64,000 nucleotides of DNA from Desulfosarcina ovata subsp. ovata (GTDB lineage Bacteria > Desulfobacterota > Desulfobacteria > Desulfobacterales > Desulfosarcinaceae). The translations under genes were made by a program, and so were the position numbers. The notes beneath the pieces are model-generated. The model worked only from the letters and a program-made list of their open reading frames with translations, made no database searches and had not been told where the DNA came from. Location of the stretch: the NCBI RefSeq assembly GCF_009689005.1, contig NZ_AP021879.1:5076652-5140651 (forward strand), given 5' to 3'. This document shows positions 53,964-63,024 of the stretch, piece after piece (position 1 is the stretch's first letter; the number at the start of each line of letters is the position of its first letter).

Positions 53964-54952
53964 GGGAAATCGACTTTCTTGAAGAACGCCGTGTAGGACG
54001 GGGACGTGCGGATCAACCCGCCGAGGCGCAGAATATCCGCCACGCGCCGGAAGTCGTCGGCGTTCAGTTCACCCATAGCCCCCCTGTCCGGGGAAGGCTG
54101 CATCAGATCGCGCATCCGGTCGAGCATCCAGCGCTGGTGAACCCGGTTGGCCGGGATGTGGGCCGCCTGCATGATCGACAGAATCAGGTCGATGGCCGTT
54201 TCCGGGTGGGCAAAGGCGTCGCGCCATCCTTCCATGGTGGCGGCAACGAATGCCCGGACCGCCTCGGGGTGGTTTTCGAGTGTCGTTTTTTGCAGATAGA
54301 TTCCGTCCTCGGGAAAATTGAGATCGGCGTCTTCGAAACGGAACAGGCGGATTTCATTCGAATCGAGTCCGGCATTGATCAGCGTGTGGTACTCATTGTA
54401 CCACATGAGTGACGTGATTTGGACACCGCCATGCAGAAACAGATGCACGGGGTTCGCCGCGGTCACCACCCGCACATCCAACTGATACTTGTCAAAGAAG
54501 GCCCGTGGCTGGATCTGGAAGTCCGCTGGCCAGAGGGCGACCTTTTTTCCGTTCATGTCCGCCGGCCGGATGATTCCCGCGCGGGTGCGCACTGCCAGGC
54601 ACAGGGCCGAGTGCTGGATGAGCTGGCCCACGTTGACGATGGCCACGCCCTGGTCGGCGAGCTGAAGGGCGGTTGACAACCACAGGGTGACGATGTCGGC
54701 ACTGCCGGTTTTGAGGGCCTCCACCGGTAGCCGGTGAGGGCCTCCCGGCAGGATCGTCAGATCGATCCCATGCCGGCGGTAGCAGCCATTCTGCCGGGCC
54801 AGGTAGAACCCGGCGAACTGGGCCTGGGGAGACCACTGGGGCAGAAAGGTGAGATGGGGCAACCCCTGGGTCTCGGCCGACGCCGGACGGCACGGCGCGA
54901 TCCCCGTCGCAAGGATCAGGAAGAAAAGCAGCATCCGATACCATGGCATCAT
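53960..54952 (-). CDS. NMT1/THI5-like periplasmic binding protein
   Basis: Predicted 330-aa secreted binding protein. The signal peptide covers about 1-27 (PCRPASAE). The NMT1 fold begins LTFLPQWSPQAQFAGFYLAR, and LKTGSADIVTLWLSTALQLA and MNGKKVALWPADF follow. Relatives bind thiamine precursors, riboflavin or sulfonates. No permease or ATPase gene is nearby; instead it is coupled by a four-base overlap to the receptor phosphatase, so it may present a ligand to the Cache domain instead of feeding a transporter (inference). Confidence 0.88.
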   Translation of the reverse strand: MMPWYRMLLFFLILATGIAPCRPASAETQGLPHLTFLPQWSPQAQFAGFYLARQNGCYRRHGIDLTILPGGPHRLPVEALKTGSADIVTLWLSTALQLADQGVAIVNVGQLIQHSALCLAVRTRAGIIRPADMNGKKVALWPADFQIQPRAFFDKYQLDVRVVTAANPVHLFLHGGVQITSLMWYNEYHTLINAGLDSNEIRLFRFEDADLNFPEDGIYLQKTTLENHPEAVRAFVAATMEGWRDAFAHPETAIDLILSIMQAAHIPANRVHQRWMLDRMRDLMQPSPDRGAMGELNADDFRRVADILRLGGLIRTSPSYTAFFKKVDFP

Positions 54953-55389
54953 GGCGTCTCTCCCGGGTGAATGCCGAGCCGCAGTTGCAGCCGGTTGTGG
55001 TTTCCCTCGCGCCGGTAGTGAACCTCATCCATGAGACGGCGCACCAGGTGGACGCCCAGGCCGCCGATCCGGCGCCGTTCGATATCCGGGGAAAGATCGG
55101 CATCGGGTGCTTGAGTCATGTCGAAGGCAATGCCCTGGTCGCTGATTTCCACCACCAGATGTGCTGTTTCCACCCGGCAGTCCACCTGTATCAAACCGGC
55201 GGTGTGCGGGTAGGCGTGGGTGATGATGTTGACCAGGCACTCTTCCAGGGCGAGTTCCAGGTGAAGGCAGCGCTCCTCGTCCATGGCCAGGGATCGGGAC
55301 ACGGCCAGTACCGGTGCGATCCAGCGCGGCAGGTTTTCCAGACGGGCCCTTGCCGTAACGCTGGCCGGTGGGGCTTCAGGCCTGTGCAA
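54949..55389 (-). CDS. RsbW-like serine kinase / anti-sigma factor (HATPase_c)
   Basis: Predicted 146-aa GHKL ATPase. N box ALEECLVNIITHAY, G1 box EISDQGIAFD, and G2 box RIGGLGVHLVRRLMDE are in order. Such proteins phosphorylate a STAS partner and sequester a sigma factor or other target. The start is TTG 55389, which overlaps the STAS gene by 14 bases; other starts would cut into the domain. It is located between the STAS and binding-protein genes. Confidence 0.88.
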   Translation of the reverse strand: MHRPEAPPASVTARARLENLPRWIAPVLAVSRSLAMDEERCLHLELALEECLVNIITHAYPHTAGLIQVDCRVETAHLVVEISDQGIAFDMTQAPDADLSPDIERRRIGGLGVHLVRRLMDEVHYRREGNHNRLQLRLGIHPGETP

Positions 55390-55708
55390 GGGCCGCGTCC
55401 AGGGTATCGAAGTGTTTGAACAGCGTAAAGAAGCCTGAAATCTGAAACACTTTTCTCACCGGCCCGCCGGATTCGGCAAGCAGGAGTTGTCCGCCGCGCG
55501 ATTTGAGGGTTTTCCCCGTGCTCAGGAAGACGCGCAGCCCGGCACTGCAGATGTAGTTCAGGCCGGATAGGTCGAAGGCCAGAACGGTCGTTTCCGGTTC
55601 AATGGCTCCGGTCACCGCTTTTTCAAAGGCCGGGGTATTCACCGTGTCCATGCGTCCTCGAACGATTGCCACCAGGGTAGCACCTTCGGTGCGAAAGTCA
55701 ATTTCCAT
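55376..55708 (-). CDS. STAS-domain anti-anti-sigma factor
   Basis: Predicted 110-aa STAS protein, the expected substrate of the adjacent kinase and phosphatase. The signature DLSGLNYICSAGLRVFL carries the phosphorylatable Ser in CSAGLR. AAGGAG precedes the ATG. It overlaps the kinase gene and follows the GNAT gene by five bases. Confidence 0.93.
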   Translation of the reverse strand: MEIDFRTEGATLVAIVRGRMDTVNTPAFEKAVTGAIEPETTVLAFDLSGLNYICSAGLRVFLSTGKTLKSRGGQLLLAESGGPVRKVFQISGFFTLFKHFDTLDAALAQA

Positions 55709-55713
55709 TCAAT

Positions 55714-56748
55714 TTACTCCTTATGGGTTCGCTGCCAATCGGCCTGAACCATTCCGAAGATCTGGCGGTGCCGGTCGGCATGCATGCAGATGCCATCCCA
55801 GTCGGGGATTTTGCGAATCTTCTGCATCAGCAGACCGTCGGTGTCAAACCAGCGCTGCAGCACCCCTCCCAGAAAGTATTTTTTGCTTCTCAGTATCTCC
55901 ACCGCTTCGCCGACCCACGCCTCACCCAGGTTGAGCCACATCTGGGTCACCACAATCCCTTTTTCCGCCAGGTCCTTTTCCAATTGATCCAGGCAGGCCC
56001 GAAAATCCGCTCCCGTCGCATGCACGGCGATACGGGCCACGCCGGCGTAATCGAAGATCTGGGGGCGCAGGTCGGTTACGCTGCCGGACGGTACGGGGGA
56101 CTCGGCCGGACGAAATTCGCGTTGGTCATCCAGCCCCGCGTAGAGGAAATCGAGTTCCGTCCTATAACAGCGGGGCAGGAACACCGCATGGGACTTTTTG
56201 CGAAAGGTCCGGAAATCGAGAAACGCCGCCACCCGGCCGCTGGCACTGCCCTCCTTCCGGTAGGCGGCGGCCGGCATAAGATCCACCTCCAAGGCCCTGG
56301 AAATGAAGTTCATCTTCATGGTCAGTTTCTGGCTGTAGGGGTGGTTGCAGACCGGCTCGCCGAAGACAAGGTTGACCGCTGGCAGGGTTTTCGCCAGATC
56401 GAGACCGTGGGCGACCATTTCGGTGAAGATTCCCTTGCCGCCACGGAAGGCCGCGTGCACCACGCCGGCCCCGGATTCGTAGGTCCCCGGATGGGCGGCG
56501 CTGTTGTACAGGGCATTGTGGCCGACGATTTTTCCCCGGGCGGTGCGGGCCACGCTGGAGATCGTTCGTAGGGCCTCGTTTTCTCGGATCAACAGGTTCG
56601 GCTCCAGGTAGGTTTTTACCGGATAACCGCTGCCGTAAACCGACCGGAAGAGGCTGGCCACGCCTTCGGCATCCGCAGAGGTGAAGCGGTCGATGGTGTA
56701 GGCCTGTCCTGGTTCGACGTCAGCGCCGGGCGTTTGTTCAATACTCAT
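55714..56748 (-). CDS. GNAT-like acetyltransferase, two-domain, linked to the partner-switch genes
   Basis: Predicted 344-aa protein with a GNAT-type N-terminal half (DAEGVASLFRSVYGSGYPV, GHNALYNSAAHPGTYE, GAGVVHAAFRGGKGIFTEM for acetyl-CoA binding) and a second, divergent GNAT-like half (about 230-340). A paralogue lies decayed at 57944-58229 and another at the window edge. It overlaps the MFS gene stop by four bases. The target may be a small molecule or a protein; unknown. Confidence 0.8.
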   Translation of the reverse strand: MSIEQTPGADVEPGQAYTIDRFTSADAEGVASLFRSVYGSGYPVKTYLEPNLLIRENEALRTISSVARTARGKIVGHNALYNSAAHPGTYESGAGVVHAAFRGGKGIFTEMVAHGLDLAKTLPAVNLVFGEPVCNHPYSQKLTMKMNFISRALEVDLMPAAAYRKEGSASGRVAAFLDFRTFRKKSHAVFLPRCYRTELDFLYAGLDDQREFRPAESPVPSGSVTDLRPQIFDYAGVARIAVHATGADFRACLDQLEKDLAEKGIVVTQMWLNLGEAWVGEAVEILRSKKYFLGGVLQRWFDTDGLLMQKIRKIPDWDGICMHADRHRQIFGMVQADWQRTHKE

Positions 56749-57947
56749 GGGTGGGCCCCTTTGAAAACGATGAGGGCAGCGGCCAGAAGGCTCAGGCCGC
56801 CGCAGAGAAGGTAAAGGGTCCCGTATCCCGACGCGGCCAAAAGAGGGGCGCCGATCAGGGGGCCGAGGAAGAAACCGGCCTGGAACATCTGCATGCCGAG
56901 ATTGATGTTAAATGCCCGATAGCGCTGGCAAGAGGCATCGAAGAGGAGGCCGTTGAATACCGGCATGGCCACCCCCCATCCCAGACCGAAGAACAGGCCC
57001 AGGCCAAAGAAGATCCACGGGTCGGGCGTCTGGGCCAGCATCCCATAGGCGATGCCCAGCCCCGCGAGGGTTGCGGCGGCCAGAATATGCTTGGGCAGAC
57101 GGTCGAACAGGGACCCGGCGGCCAGGCGGACACCGATTTCACCGGCCGTAGAGAGGCTCAGAAAGAATCCCGCATAAGCCATTCCCAGAGATCGGCCGTA
57201 GCCGTCAAGGAAAAAGAAGACCATGGCATGGCCGCAATAGAGTAGCAGCATGGCGGTGAGAATCCGGAGGATGCGCGTATCGGTCAGGTTCTGCACGATC
57301 TCCCGGCCCGACAGGGCCGAGGCGCCGCTTCCGGCGACCGGTGAATCTTCGCTGCCGGACGCTGTTGCGGCAAGGGGCAGGATCAAGAGGGTCAGCGCGG
57401 CGAACCCGAGCAGGATGTGGTTGAATCCGCCCAGGTGCGCGTCAAGCGCCGGCAGCAGCGGCGGAATCAAGGTGTAGGGCAACAGGGTGACCACCGCCAG
57501 GTAGCCGAAGAACTGGGCGCTTTTGCCGTTGGGGATGAGACCGACAATCAGCGTTAAAAGCGCCGTGCCGAGAAGAGCAAAGGCCGTGCCGTGGAAAAGT
57601 CGCACCACCAGCATGCTCCAGAACCCGGTGGCCAGGGAATAGGCGGCCAGCGACGCGGCGGCCATGAGCGTACCGAACAGCAGCATCCGGCGGGCGTTGG
57701 CGGCATGGCACAGGGGGCTGATGACCGGCCGCGCGACCAGGGCGGCCGCTGCAAGCGCCCCCACGAGCAGACCGTAATCCGCCGCAGCGATGGGGAGAGT
57801 TCTCAAATGGTCAACGAAACCGAAGAAGACGGAGATATTGGCGTATGCCAGAAACGCGGCGATCATCAGAGAAACCGATCCCCTGGAAAAAAAAGGTATG
57901 GCGGAGAAGTTCTCCTTCTTATCCGCCGCGGCAGCCGTATCCGTCAC
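56745..57947 (-). CDS. MFS transporter of the partner-switch/molybdenum operon
   Basis: Predicted 400-aa, 12-helix facilitator when started at GTG 57947, which has GGAGG about ten bases upstream and follows the remnant GNAT stop (GTGA overlap). The frame is also open to 58229 and would add 94 residues derived from a broken GNAT gene; that longer form is probably not original. Features are FFSRGSVSLMIAAFLAYANI, AGEIGVRLAAGSLFDRLPKH and MPVFNGLLFDASCQRYRAFN. It resembles sugar/drug exporters; the substrate is probably the compound handled by neighbouring enzymes. Confidence 0.85.
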   Translation of the reverse strand: MTDTAAAADKKENFSAIPFFSRGSVSLMIAAFLAYANISVFFGFVDHLRTLPIAAADYGLLVGALAAAALVARPVISPLCHAANARRMLLFGTLMAAASLAAYSLATGFWSMLVVRLFHGTAFALLGTALLTLIVGLIPNGKSAQFFGYLAVVTLLPYTLIPPLLPALDAHLGGFNHILLGFAALTLLILPLAATASGSEDSPVAGSGASALSGREIVQNLTDTRILRILTAMLLLYCGHAMVFFFLDGYGRSLGMAYAGFFLSLSTAGEIGVRLAAGSLFDRLPKHILAAATLAGLGIAYGMLAQTPDPWIFFGLGLFFGLGWGVAMPVFNGLLFDASCQRYRAFNINLGMQMFQAGFFLGPLIGAPLLAASGYGTLYLLCGGLSLLAAALIVFKGAHP

Positions 57948-58229
57948 AGGCCGTCCCCCTCCACGGACCGCTGCCAGTCGGCCCGGATGATTTCCAGCAT
58001 CCGCCGGCATTTTTCCGTCGATATCCCCCCCGGGCGTTCTTACCACGCTGGAGACAACCCGCATCGCCGCGTTCTCACGGATCAGCAGATCCGGTTCCAC
58101 ATAGGTTCGAACCGGGTATCCGTCTCCATAAACAGCACGAAAAAGGCGGGCCACGCCGTTGGCATCCTTCGGCTCGAACCTGAAAACGTCCCAGGACTGA
58201 CCGGGTTCTATTTCATCGTGTTCCGTCAT
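57944..58229 (-). pseudogene. GNAT gene remnant with internal deletion, reading into the MFS frame
   Basis: Codons 1-70 from ATG 58229 (GAGG upstream) match the start of the intact GNAT at 56748: GVARLFRAVYGDGYPVRTY against GVASLFRSVYGSGYPVKTY. Homology stops after RTPGGDI. In a shifted frame the DNA then reads EKCRRMLEIIRADWQRS to a TGA at 57944, matching the intact protein's C-terminus RHRQIFGMVQADWQR. About 250 codons are missing and the join shifts frame, so the first frame runs on into the MFS gene. The 286-bp length is not a multiple of three. Confidence 0.85.
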
Positions 58230-59619
58230 TTTTTTCCTCGTTTTCCGATGTGAATACGGTGGGAAGCCGGAGCATCAGGTTCCCGGCCACCCTGCGCCGG
58301 TACTCGGCGGAAGCCCGGACATCGTCAATGGGTGCCACACGCTCGCGGACGGCGGGAATGACCGCGTCCAGGCTTTCCCGGGAGAAAGGCCTGCCCGCCA
58401 GGGATGCTTCGATGTCGGGAAACCGCAGGACCCCGGGCCCCACGCTTCCCCAGGCGAACCGGGCCTTCTCGATCCTCCCGTCGGGGGATATGGCCAGGAG
58501 GGCCGCCAGACTGGCCACGGCGCAAGCCATGGCCTTCCGAAGCCCCACCTTTTCGAAATGCTGAAGCAGCCCCTCCTCCGGTTTCGGGATAACGATCCCC
58601 GACACGATCTCCCCGGGGACAAGGGCCGTCTTCCCCGGCCCATGGATAAAGGCATCCAGGGCAAGACGCCGGGTGCCGTTTCCCGATGCCAGGACCACTT
58701 GGGCGCCGAGCACGACCAGGGGCGGAAGGGTGTCGCCGGCCGGAGAAGCGGTCACAATGTTGCCGCCAAGGGTGCCCATGCGCCGGATATGAGGAGACCC
58801 CAGGGTTTTCAGGGCCTGGGCCAGCACCGGAAAGAAGCGGGCGATCGCCGGGGCTTCCAGAAGCGCTTCATGGGTCGTCCCGGCCCCGATCCACACCTCC
58901 TTCGGATGCTCGACAATCCCGCGAAGGGCGTCAATTCGGTCCAGACAAACGAGGGCCCGTGGATTGATTTTTTTACTCCGCAGCCAGACCAGCAGATCCG
59001 TGCCGCCGGAAAAAACCCGTGCCTCGGGATGCGCCGCCAGGAGTTGCCAGAGGGCTTCGAGGGATTCCGGAAGAAAAACCGGTCTCGGGTTCTCTTCCTT
59101 TGAATCGACGGTGACGGATCGGGTGCCCGCGGTCTCTTCCCCGGACCCGCTCCGGGGAACCGCCTGCTTCAGGTCCACGGAAAGCACGGCATCCAGGATT
59201 TTTTCGTAGCCGGTGCACCGGCAGAGGTTTCCGCTCAGGGCCGCCGCCGCTTCCGGACGCCGGGGGTCCGGATTCCGGGAGAGAAAATCCATGGTGGTGA
59301 GGATCATCCCCGGGGTACAGAATCCGCACTGGACCGCCCCCTTTTCCATAAAGGCCTTCTGGACCGGATGAAGCGTCCCGTTTTCGGAGAGCCCTTCGAT
59401 GGTGGTGACGCGTTGACCGGAGAGCTGGGCGGCGGTCATCAGACAGGAGAGACGGGTCCGGCCGTTTATCAGCACGGCGCAGGCCCCGCACTCCCCGGCG
59501 CCGCACCCCTCCTTTACGCCGGTAAAGCCGAGATCTTCCCGGAGCAGATCCACCGCCCGCCGGTCGGCCGGCGCATCCAGGCATACGGCCCTTCCGTTCA
59601 GTTGGAATTCAATCTTCAT
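58213..59619 (-). CDS. molybdenum hydroxylase, fused [2Fe-2S] and FAD subunits
   Basis: Predicted 468-aa fusion of the small and medium subunits of a xanthine dehydrogenase/CO-dehydrogenase-type enzyme. Residues 1-150 hold two iron-sulfur clusters: the plant-type CGAGECGAC...C and CGFCTPGM...CRCTGY. From about 175 there is the FAD-binding CoxM-like domain (VFSGGTDLLVWLRSK, SPHIRRMGTLGGNIVTASPAGD). Fusion of these subunits is less common than separate genes. It overlaps the Mo-subunit gene by four bases and the GNAT remnant by 17. The substrate is unknown. Confidence 0.93.
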   Translation of the reverse strand: MKIEFQLNGRAVCLDAPADRRAVDLLREDLGFTGVKEGCGAGECGACAVLINGRTRLSCLMTAAQLSGQRVTTIEGLSENGTLHPVQKAFMEKGAVQCGFCTPGMILTTMDFLSRNPDPRRPEAAAALSGNLCRCTGYEKILDAVLSVDLKQAVPRSGSGEETAGTRSVTVDSKEENPRPVFLPESLEALWQLLAAHPEARVFSGGTDLLVWLRSKKINPRALVCLDRIDALRGIVEHPKEVWIGAGTTHEALLEAPAIARFFPVLAQALKTLGSPHIRRMGTLGGNIVTASPAGDTLPPLVVLGAQVVLASGNGTRRLALDAFIHGPGKTALVPGEIVSGIVIPKPEEGLLQHFEKVGLRKAMACAVASLAALLAISPDGRIEKARFAWGSVGPGVLRFPDIEASLAGRPFSRESLDAVIPAVRERVAPIDDVRASAEYRRRVAGNLMLRLPTVFTSENEEKNDGTR

Positions 59620-61922
59620 GGTGCGTCCTTTTTCACAAGGGCCGTCAGAATCCGCTCCGGGGTCATGGGAAACTTGAGAAGCCGAACTCCGCAGGCATCA
59701 AACAGGGCGTTAGCGACCGCGGGCAGGGGGATATCGATGCCGATCTCTCCGGCTCCCTTGAGGCCAAACGGCCCGGCCTCCTCAGCCAGAGCAACGGCCA
59801 CGGATTCGATCTTTGGCGCGTCCAGGGCGGTGGGAATGATGTAGGTGGTGAAATCCCGAGTCATCATGCGGCCCTTATCTGCAATCACCTCTTCGTAGAG
59901 GGCGTAGCCCAACCCTTGAACCACGGCTCCCTCCTGCTGCCCGGAAAAATTCTGAGGGTTCAGAATCCGTCCGCAATCGTTCACCCCAAGATATTCCGGC
60001 ACCGACACCTGCCCGGTCAACGCGTCCACCTCCACCCGGACCAGGTGCGCCGCATGGGAGAAGATGGAATGCGGAAAACCGTGGAGCCGCAGGTTCCCAT
60101 CCGGGTGGGGTGCCTCCCCCGAAACAGGGGCGCGGTAATGATAGGTGGCGAAGCGTTCAGCGGGGTTCAGGAACATCCCCAGGCGGGAAAGGGTTATTTC
60201 CCTCCCCGTGGCAAGATGCCGGACGGCGCCGGGAACCAGTATCAGTGCCGACGTATCCGAAACCATAAGGGCATCGGCCGCCCGGGCGAAAATCCGCTCT
60301 TTGAGGGCCCTTGCAGCTCCAATCAGGGCATTTCCGTAGGTGAAGGTGGTCCGGCTGGCCGATGACGAGCCGCTGGGAAATGTTTTGTCCGTATCGGGCA
60401 GAACGGGGATCAGATGTCCGGGTGGCTGTGAGAGGATGTCCCCCGCCATCTGGAGATAGGCGGCGGCGTTCCCCTGTCCCATATCCACGACACCCGCCAT
60501 TACCTCAAACCTGCCGTCATCCATGAGGCGGATACCGGCCGTGGCAGAGTCGGGAACCGTGGGGCCGTAGCCCATGCCGTGGGAGATGCAGGCGATCCCG
60601 GTCCCGCGCATTGTATTGGGCCCAGCCGAAGCCTTCCAGTGCTCCCGCTCTTTCCATAGCGGGTGAGCCTCCAGGGTTTTCAGACATTCCAGGAGCCCCA
60701 CGGAGCCCTGACGGGTCACCCCGGCCGGGCACCGGTCTCCCCGGACCAGGGCGTTTTTTCGCCGCAGGGCCAGGGGGCAGATCCGGAGTTTTGCCGCCAC
60801 CATGTCCATCATGGACTCCATGGCTGCGGCCACCTGGGGCACGCCGAAGCCCCGGAAGGCGCCGGATACAGGGTTGTTGGTGTAGGCCGCCCAAACCGCG
60901 AGATCGGCATGGGGAATCCGGTAAGGCCCGCCCGCATGCTCGAGTCCCAGGGCCGCGACCACCCCGCCCAGATGGTCATAGGGGCCGGTGTCGAGGTAAA
61001 TGCGGGCGCTCACGGCTTTCAACGTGCCGTCACGGTCGGCCCCCAGCCGGTAGTAGAGCCGGGCCGGATGGCGCTTGACGCCGGCCAGAAAGCTTTCCTC
61101 CCGCCGCCACCACATCTTGACCGGCCGGCCCGGGCAGCTCAGCGCCGCCAGGGCCAGAAGACTCTGCACGGTGATGCCGTCCTTGCCGCCGAAGGCGCCG
61201 CCGCAAAAGGGCGCCCGGATGCGGATGCGGTCGACGGCCAGCCCCAGGGCCTCGGCCACTTCCAGGCGGTCCCGGAAGGGGGTCTGGGTGGAGACGGTGA
61301 TGTCGAGCCGCCCCTCGTCGTCAGCCAGGGCCCAGCCGTTTTCGGTCTCCAGAAAGGCGTGGGCCTGGCGGGGCAGGTCGAAACACCCCTCCACGACAGC
61401 GTCGCAGTCGCTCAAGGCCTGCTGCGGGTCCCCGTTTTGGATGGTGGCGTGGAAGAGGGTGTTGCCGCCAGCGTGATCCGGATGGATCAGAGGGGCATCG
61501 TCTCTCAGGGCTGCTTCGGGATCGAAGATTGCCTCCAGGGGGTCGAGATCGAGGACGATCCGGTCCAGGGCCGCCTCCAGGGCCGCGGAGCTCTCGGCGA
61601 CCACCAGGGCTACGGCATCCCCGCAATGGCGGACCCGATCGTCGGCCAGCACTGGCTGGTCCTTGCGGATCACGCCCTGGCGATTGGTGCCGTTTACATC
61701 ACGGGCGGTGAGCACGGCCCGGACACCAGGAGTGGTTTGTGCCGCTTGGATGTCGATGCCGCGGATGCGGGCGTGGGGTACGCCGCCCCGCTTGACGCCG
61801 GCCCACAAAAGGTCGTTTCCGTAGGTGTCGATGGAGAATTTCTCCGCACCGGTGGCTTTGCCGAGGGCGTCGGAGCGGGGCATGGCTTCACCGATCTGGT
61901 ATACGCGGTGGTCAGGCGGCAT
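59616..61922 (-). CDS. molybdenum hydroxylase, molybdopterin-binding catalytic subunit
   Basis: Predicted 768-aa catalytic subunit. The aldehyde-oxidase head (KATGAEKFSIDTYGNDLLWA) is followed by the Mo-binding body: STQTPFRDR, APFCGGAFGGKDG, GAFRGFGVPQ, VDMGQGNAAA and the active-site base Glu in GLKGAGEIGID. The CoxL signature AYRCSFR is absent, so it is more XdhB/aldehyde-oxidase-like than true CO dehydrogenase. GAGGTG precedes the ATG. Together with the fused subunit it probably oxidises a heterocycle or aldehyde in the cytoplasm. Confidence 0.93.
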   Translation of the reverse strand: MPPDHRVYQIGEAMPRSDALGKATGAEKFSIDTYGNDLLWAGVKRGGVPHARIRGIDIQAAQTTPGVRAVLTARDVNGTNRQGVIRKDQPVLADDRVRHCGDAVALVVAESSAALEAALDRIVLDLDPLEAIFDPEAALRDDAPLIHPDHAGGNTLFHATIQNGDPQQALSDCDAVVEGCFDLPRQAHAFLETENGWALADDEGRLDITVSTQTPFRDRLEVAEALGLAVDRIRIRAPFCGGAFGGKDGITVQSLLALAALSCPGRPVKMWWRREESFLAGVKRHPARLYYRLGADRDGTLKAVSARIYLDTGPYDHLGGVVAALGLEHAGGPYRIPHADLAVWAAYTNNPVSGAFRGFGVPQVAAAMESMMDMVAAKLRICPLALRRKNALVRGDRCPAGVTRQGSVGLLECLKTLEAHPLWKEREHWKASAGPNTMRGTGIACISHGMGYGPTVPDSATAGIRLMDDGRFEVMAGVVDMGQGNAAAYLQMAGDILSQPPGHLIPVLPDTDKTFPSGSSSASRTTFTYGNALIGAARALKERIFARAADALMVSDTSALILVPGAVRHLATGREITLSRLGMFLNPAERFATYHYRAPVSGEAPHPDGNLRLHGFPHSIFSHAAHLVRVEVDALTGQVSVPEYLGVNDCGRILNPQNFSGQQEGAVVQGLGYALYEEVIADKGRMMTRDFTTYIIPTALDAPKIESVAVALAEEAGPFGLKGAGEIGIDIPLPAVANALFDACGVRLLKFPMTPERILTALVKKDAP

Positions 61923-63024
61923 GATTCAACACCTCGTGCAGCGCATCCACCAGGGCGGTCATGGCATCGGGCAGACCGATGGTGATGCGAATCCAGTTGG
62001 GGAAGCGGAAACCGGTCATGCTGCGTACCATCACCCCGCGGGTCATCAGCCGGCGATAGGCCAGGCTGTCGCTCATGGGCAGCCGCAGCATGATAAAGTT
62101 TCCCTCGCCGGCCACATGGGGCAGCCCCAACCGCTGGAATTCACGGGTCAGCATCGTCTTGGTTTCGCGCACCAGGGCCCGGGTGGCCCGCACGTGCGCT
62201 TCGTCATCCAGCGCCCGCAAGGCCGCTTCCTGGGCCAGGCCATTGACCGAGTAAACCACGCAGGTCCGCCGGATGATATCCACTACCGCCGGCGCGCCGG
62301 CCAGATAGCCGATACGCAGCCCGGCCAGGCCGTACATCTTTGAAAACGTCCGGAAGACCACCAGGTTGGGGTATTCCTCGATCAGCCGCAGCCCGTCGGG
62401 AAAGTCCTCCTTTTCCACGAACTCGCAATAGGCCTCGTCAACCACAACGATCTGCCGGCCGGCCACGTCGTCCAGGAATTTCCGCAGCCGCGCCTCGGAC
62501 CAGTAGGTTCCGGTGGGGTTATTGGGGTTACAGACAAACAGGATCTTGGTCCGCTGGTCAATGGCCGCCAGCATGGCCGCATCGTCGAAAGTAAAATCCG
62601 TGAGCGGCACCAAGCGGGCGTCGATGCCGGAAAAGGCGGCGACCCATTCATAGACCGCAAAGGTTTTGTCGGCGGTGACGATATTGTCCCCCTCCTGGCA
62701 GAAGGCTTTGATGACGAACCCGATCACCTCGTTGGCGCCGTTGCCCACGAGGAATTGATCCGGGTGCAGGCCGAAACCGTCGGCCAGTCGGTGCCGCAGG
62801 TGGTAGGCGTCCCCGCTGGGGTAGATGGCCGCCCGGGGGGAGGGAAAGCCGTCGATGATCGTGCGTGCCGCCGACGGGGGGCCCAGGGGATTTTCGTTGT
62901 TGTTGAGGCGGAAAAGACGGGTGCAGCCCGCCATTTTCATCAGCACGTCGTCGGGTTTGCTGGGGATGTAAGCCTCGAAATGCCGCACATGCTCGGGCAC
63001 CAAGTGATCGATGGTGGGGGTCAT
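61912..63024 (-). CDS. histidinol-phosphate aminotransferase-like PLP enzyme
   Basis: Predicted 370-aa fold-type I aminotransferase of the HisC branch. NNNENPLGPP is the HisC start motif, GNGANEVI follows, NPNNPTGTY binds PLP, VVDEAY contains the Asp, and the PLP lysine is in RTFSKMYGLAGLRIGY. The ATG at 63024 has GGAG nine bases upstream; the earlier ATG at 63033 sits on the ribosome site. It overlaps the Mo-subunit gene by 11 bases and the GNAT-like gene by four. No other his gene is near, so it may act in a different pathway. Confidence 0.87.
   Translation of the reverse strand: MTPTIDHLVPEHVRHFEAYIPSKPDDVLMKMAGCTRLFRLNNNENPLGPPSAARTIIDGFPSPRAAIYPSGDAYHLRHRLADGFGLHPDQFLVGNGANEVIGFVIKAFCQEGDNIVTADKTFAVYEWVAAFSGIDARLVPLTDFTFDDAAMLAAIDQRTKILFVCNPNNPTGTYWSEARLRKFLDDVAGRQIVVVDEAYCEFVEKEDFPDGLRLIEEYPNLVVFRTFSKMYGLAGLRIGYLAGAPAVVDIIRRTCVVYSVNGLAQEAALRALDDEAHVRATRALVRETKTMLTREFQRLGLPHVAGEGNFIMLRLPMSDSLAYRRLMTRGVMVRSMTGFRFPNWIRITIGLPDAMTALVDALHEVLNHAA

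Noticed and set aside
56745-58229. A genuine 494-residue GNAT-MFS fusion protein
   Set aside because: Only the first 70 codons match GNAT, the next 24 are the GNAT C-terminus read in the wrong frame, and a good ribosome site plus GTG start the MFS at 57947.
59616-61922. True aerobic CO dehydrogenase large subunit
   Set aside because: The active-site loop AYRCSFR of form I CoxL is not present; the protein reads GAFRGFG at the corresponding place.
61912-63024. Histidine biosynthesis operon
   Set aside because: Apart from the HisC-like gene, no other his gene is nearby, so the enzyme's pathway is left open.
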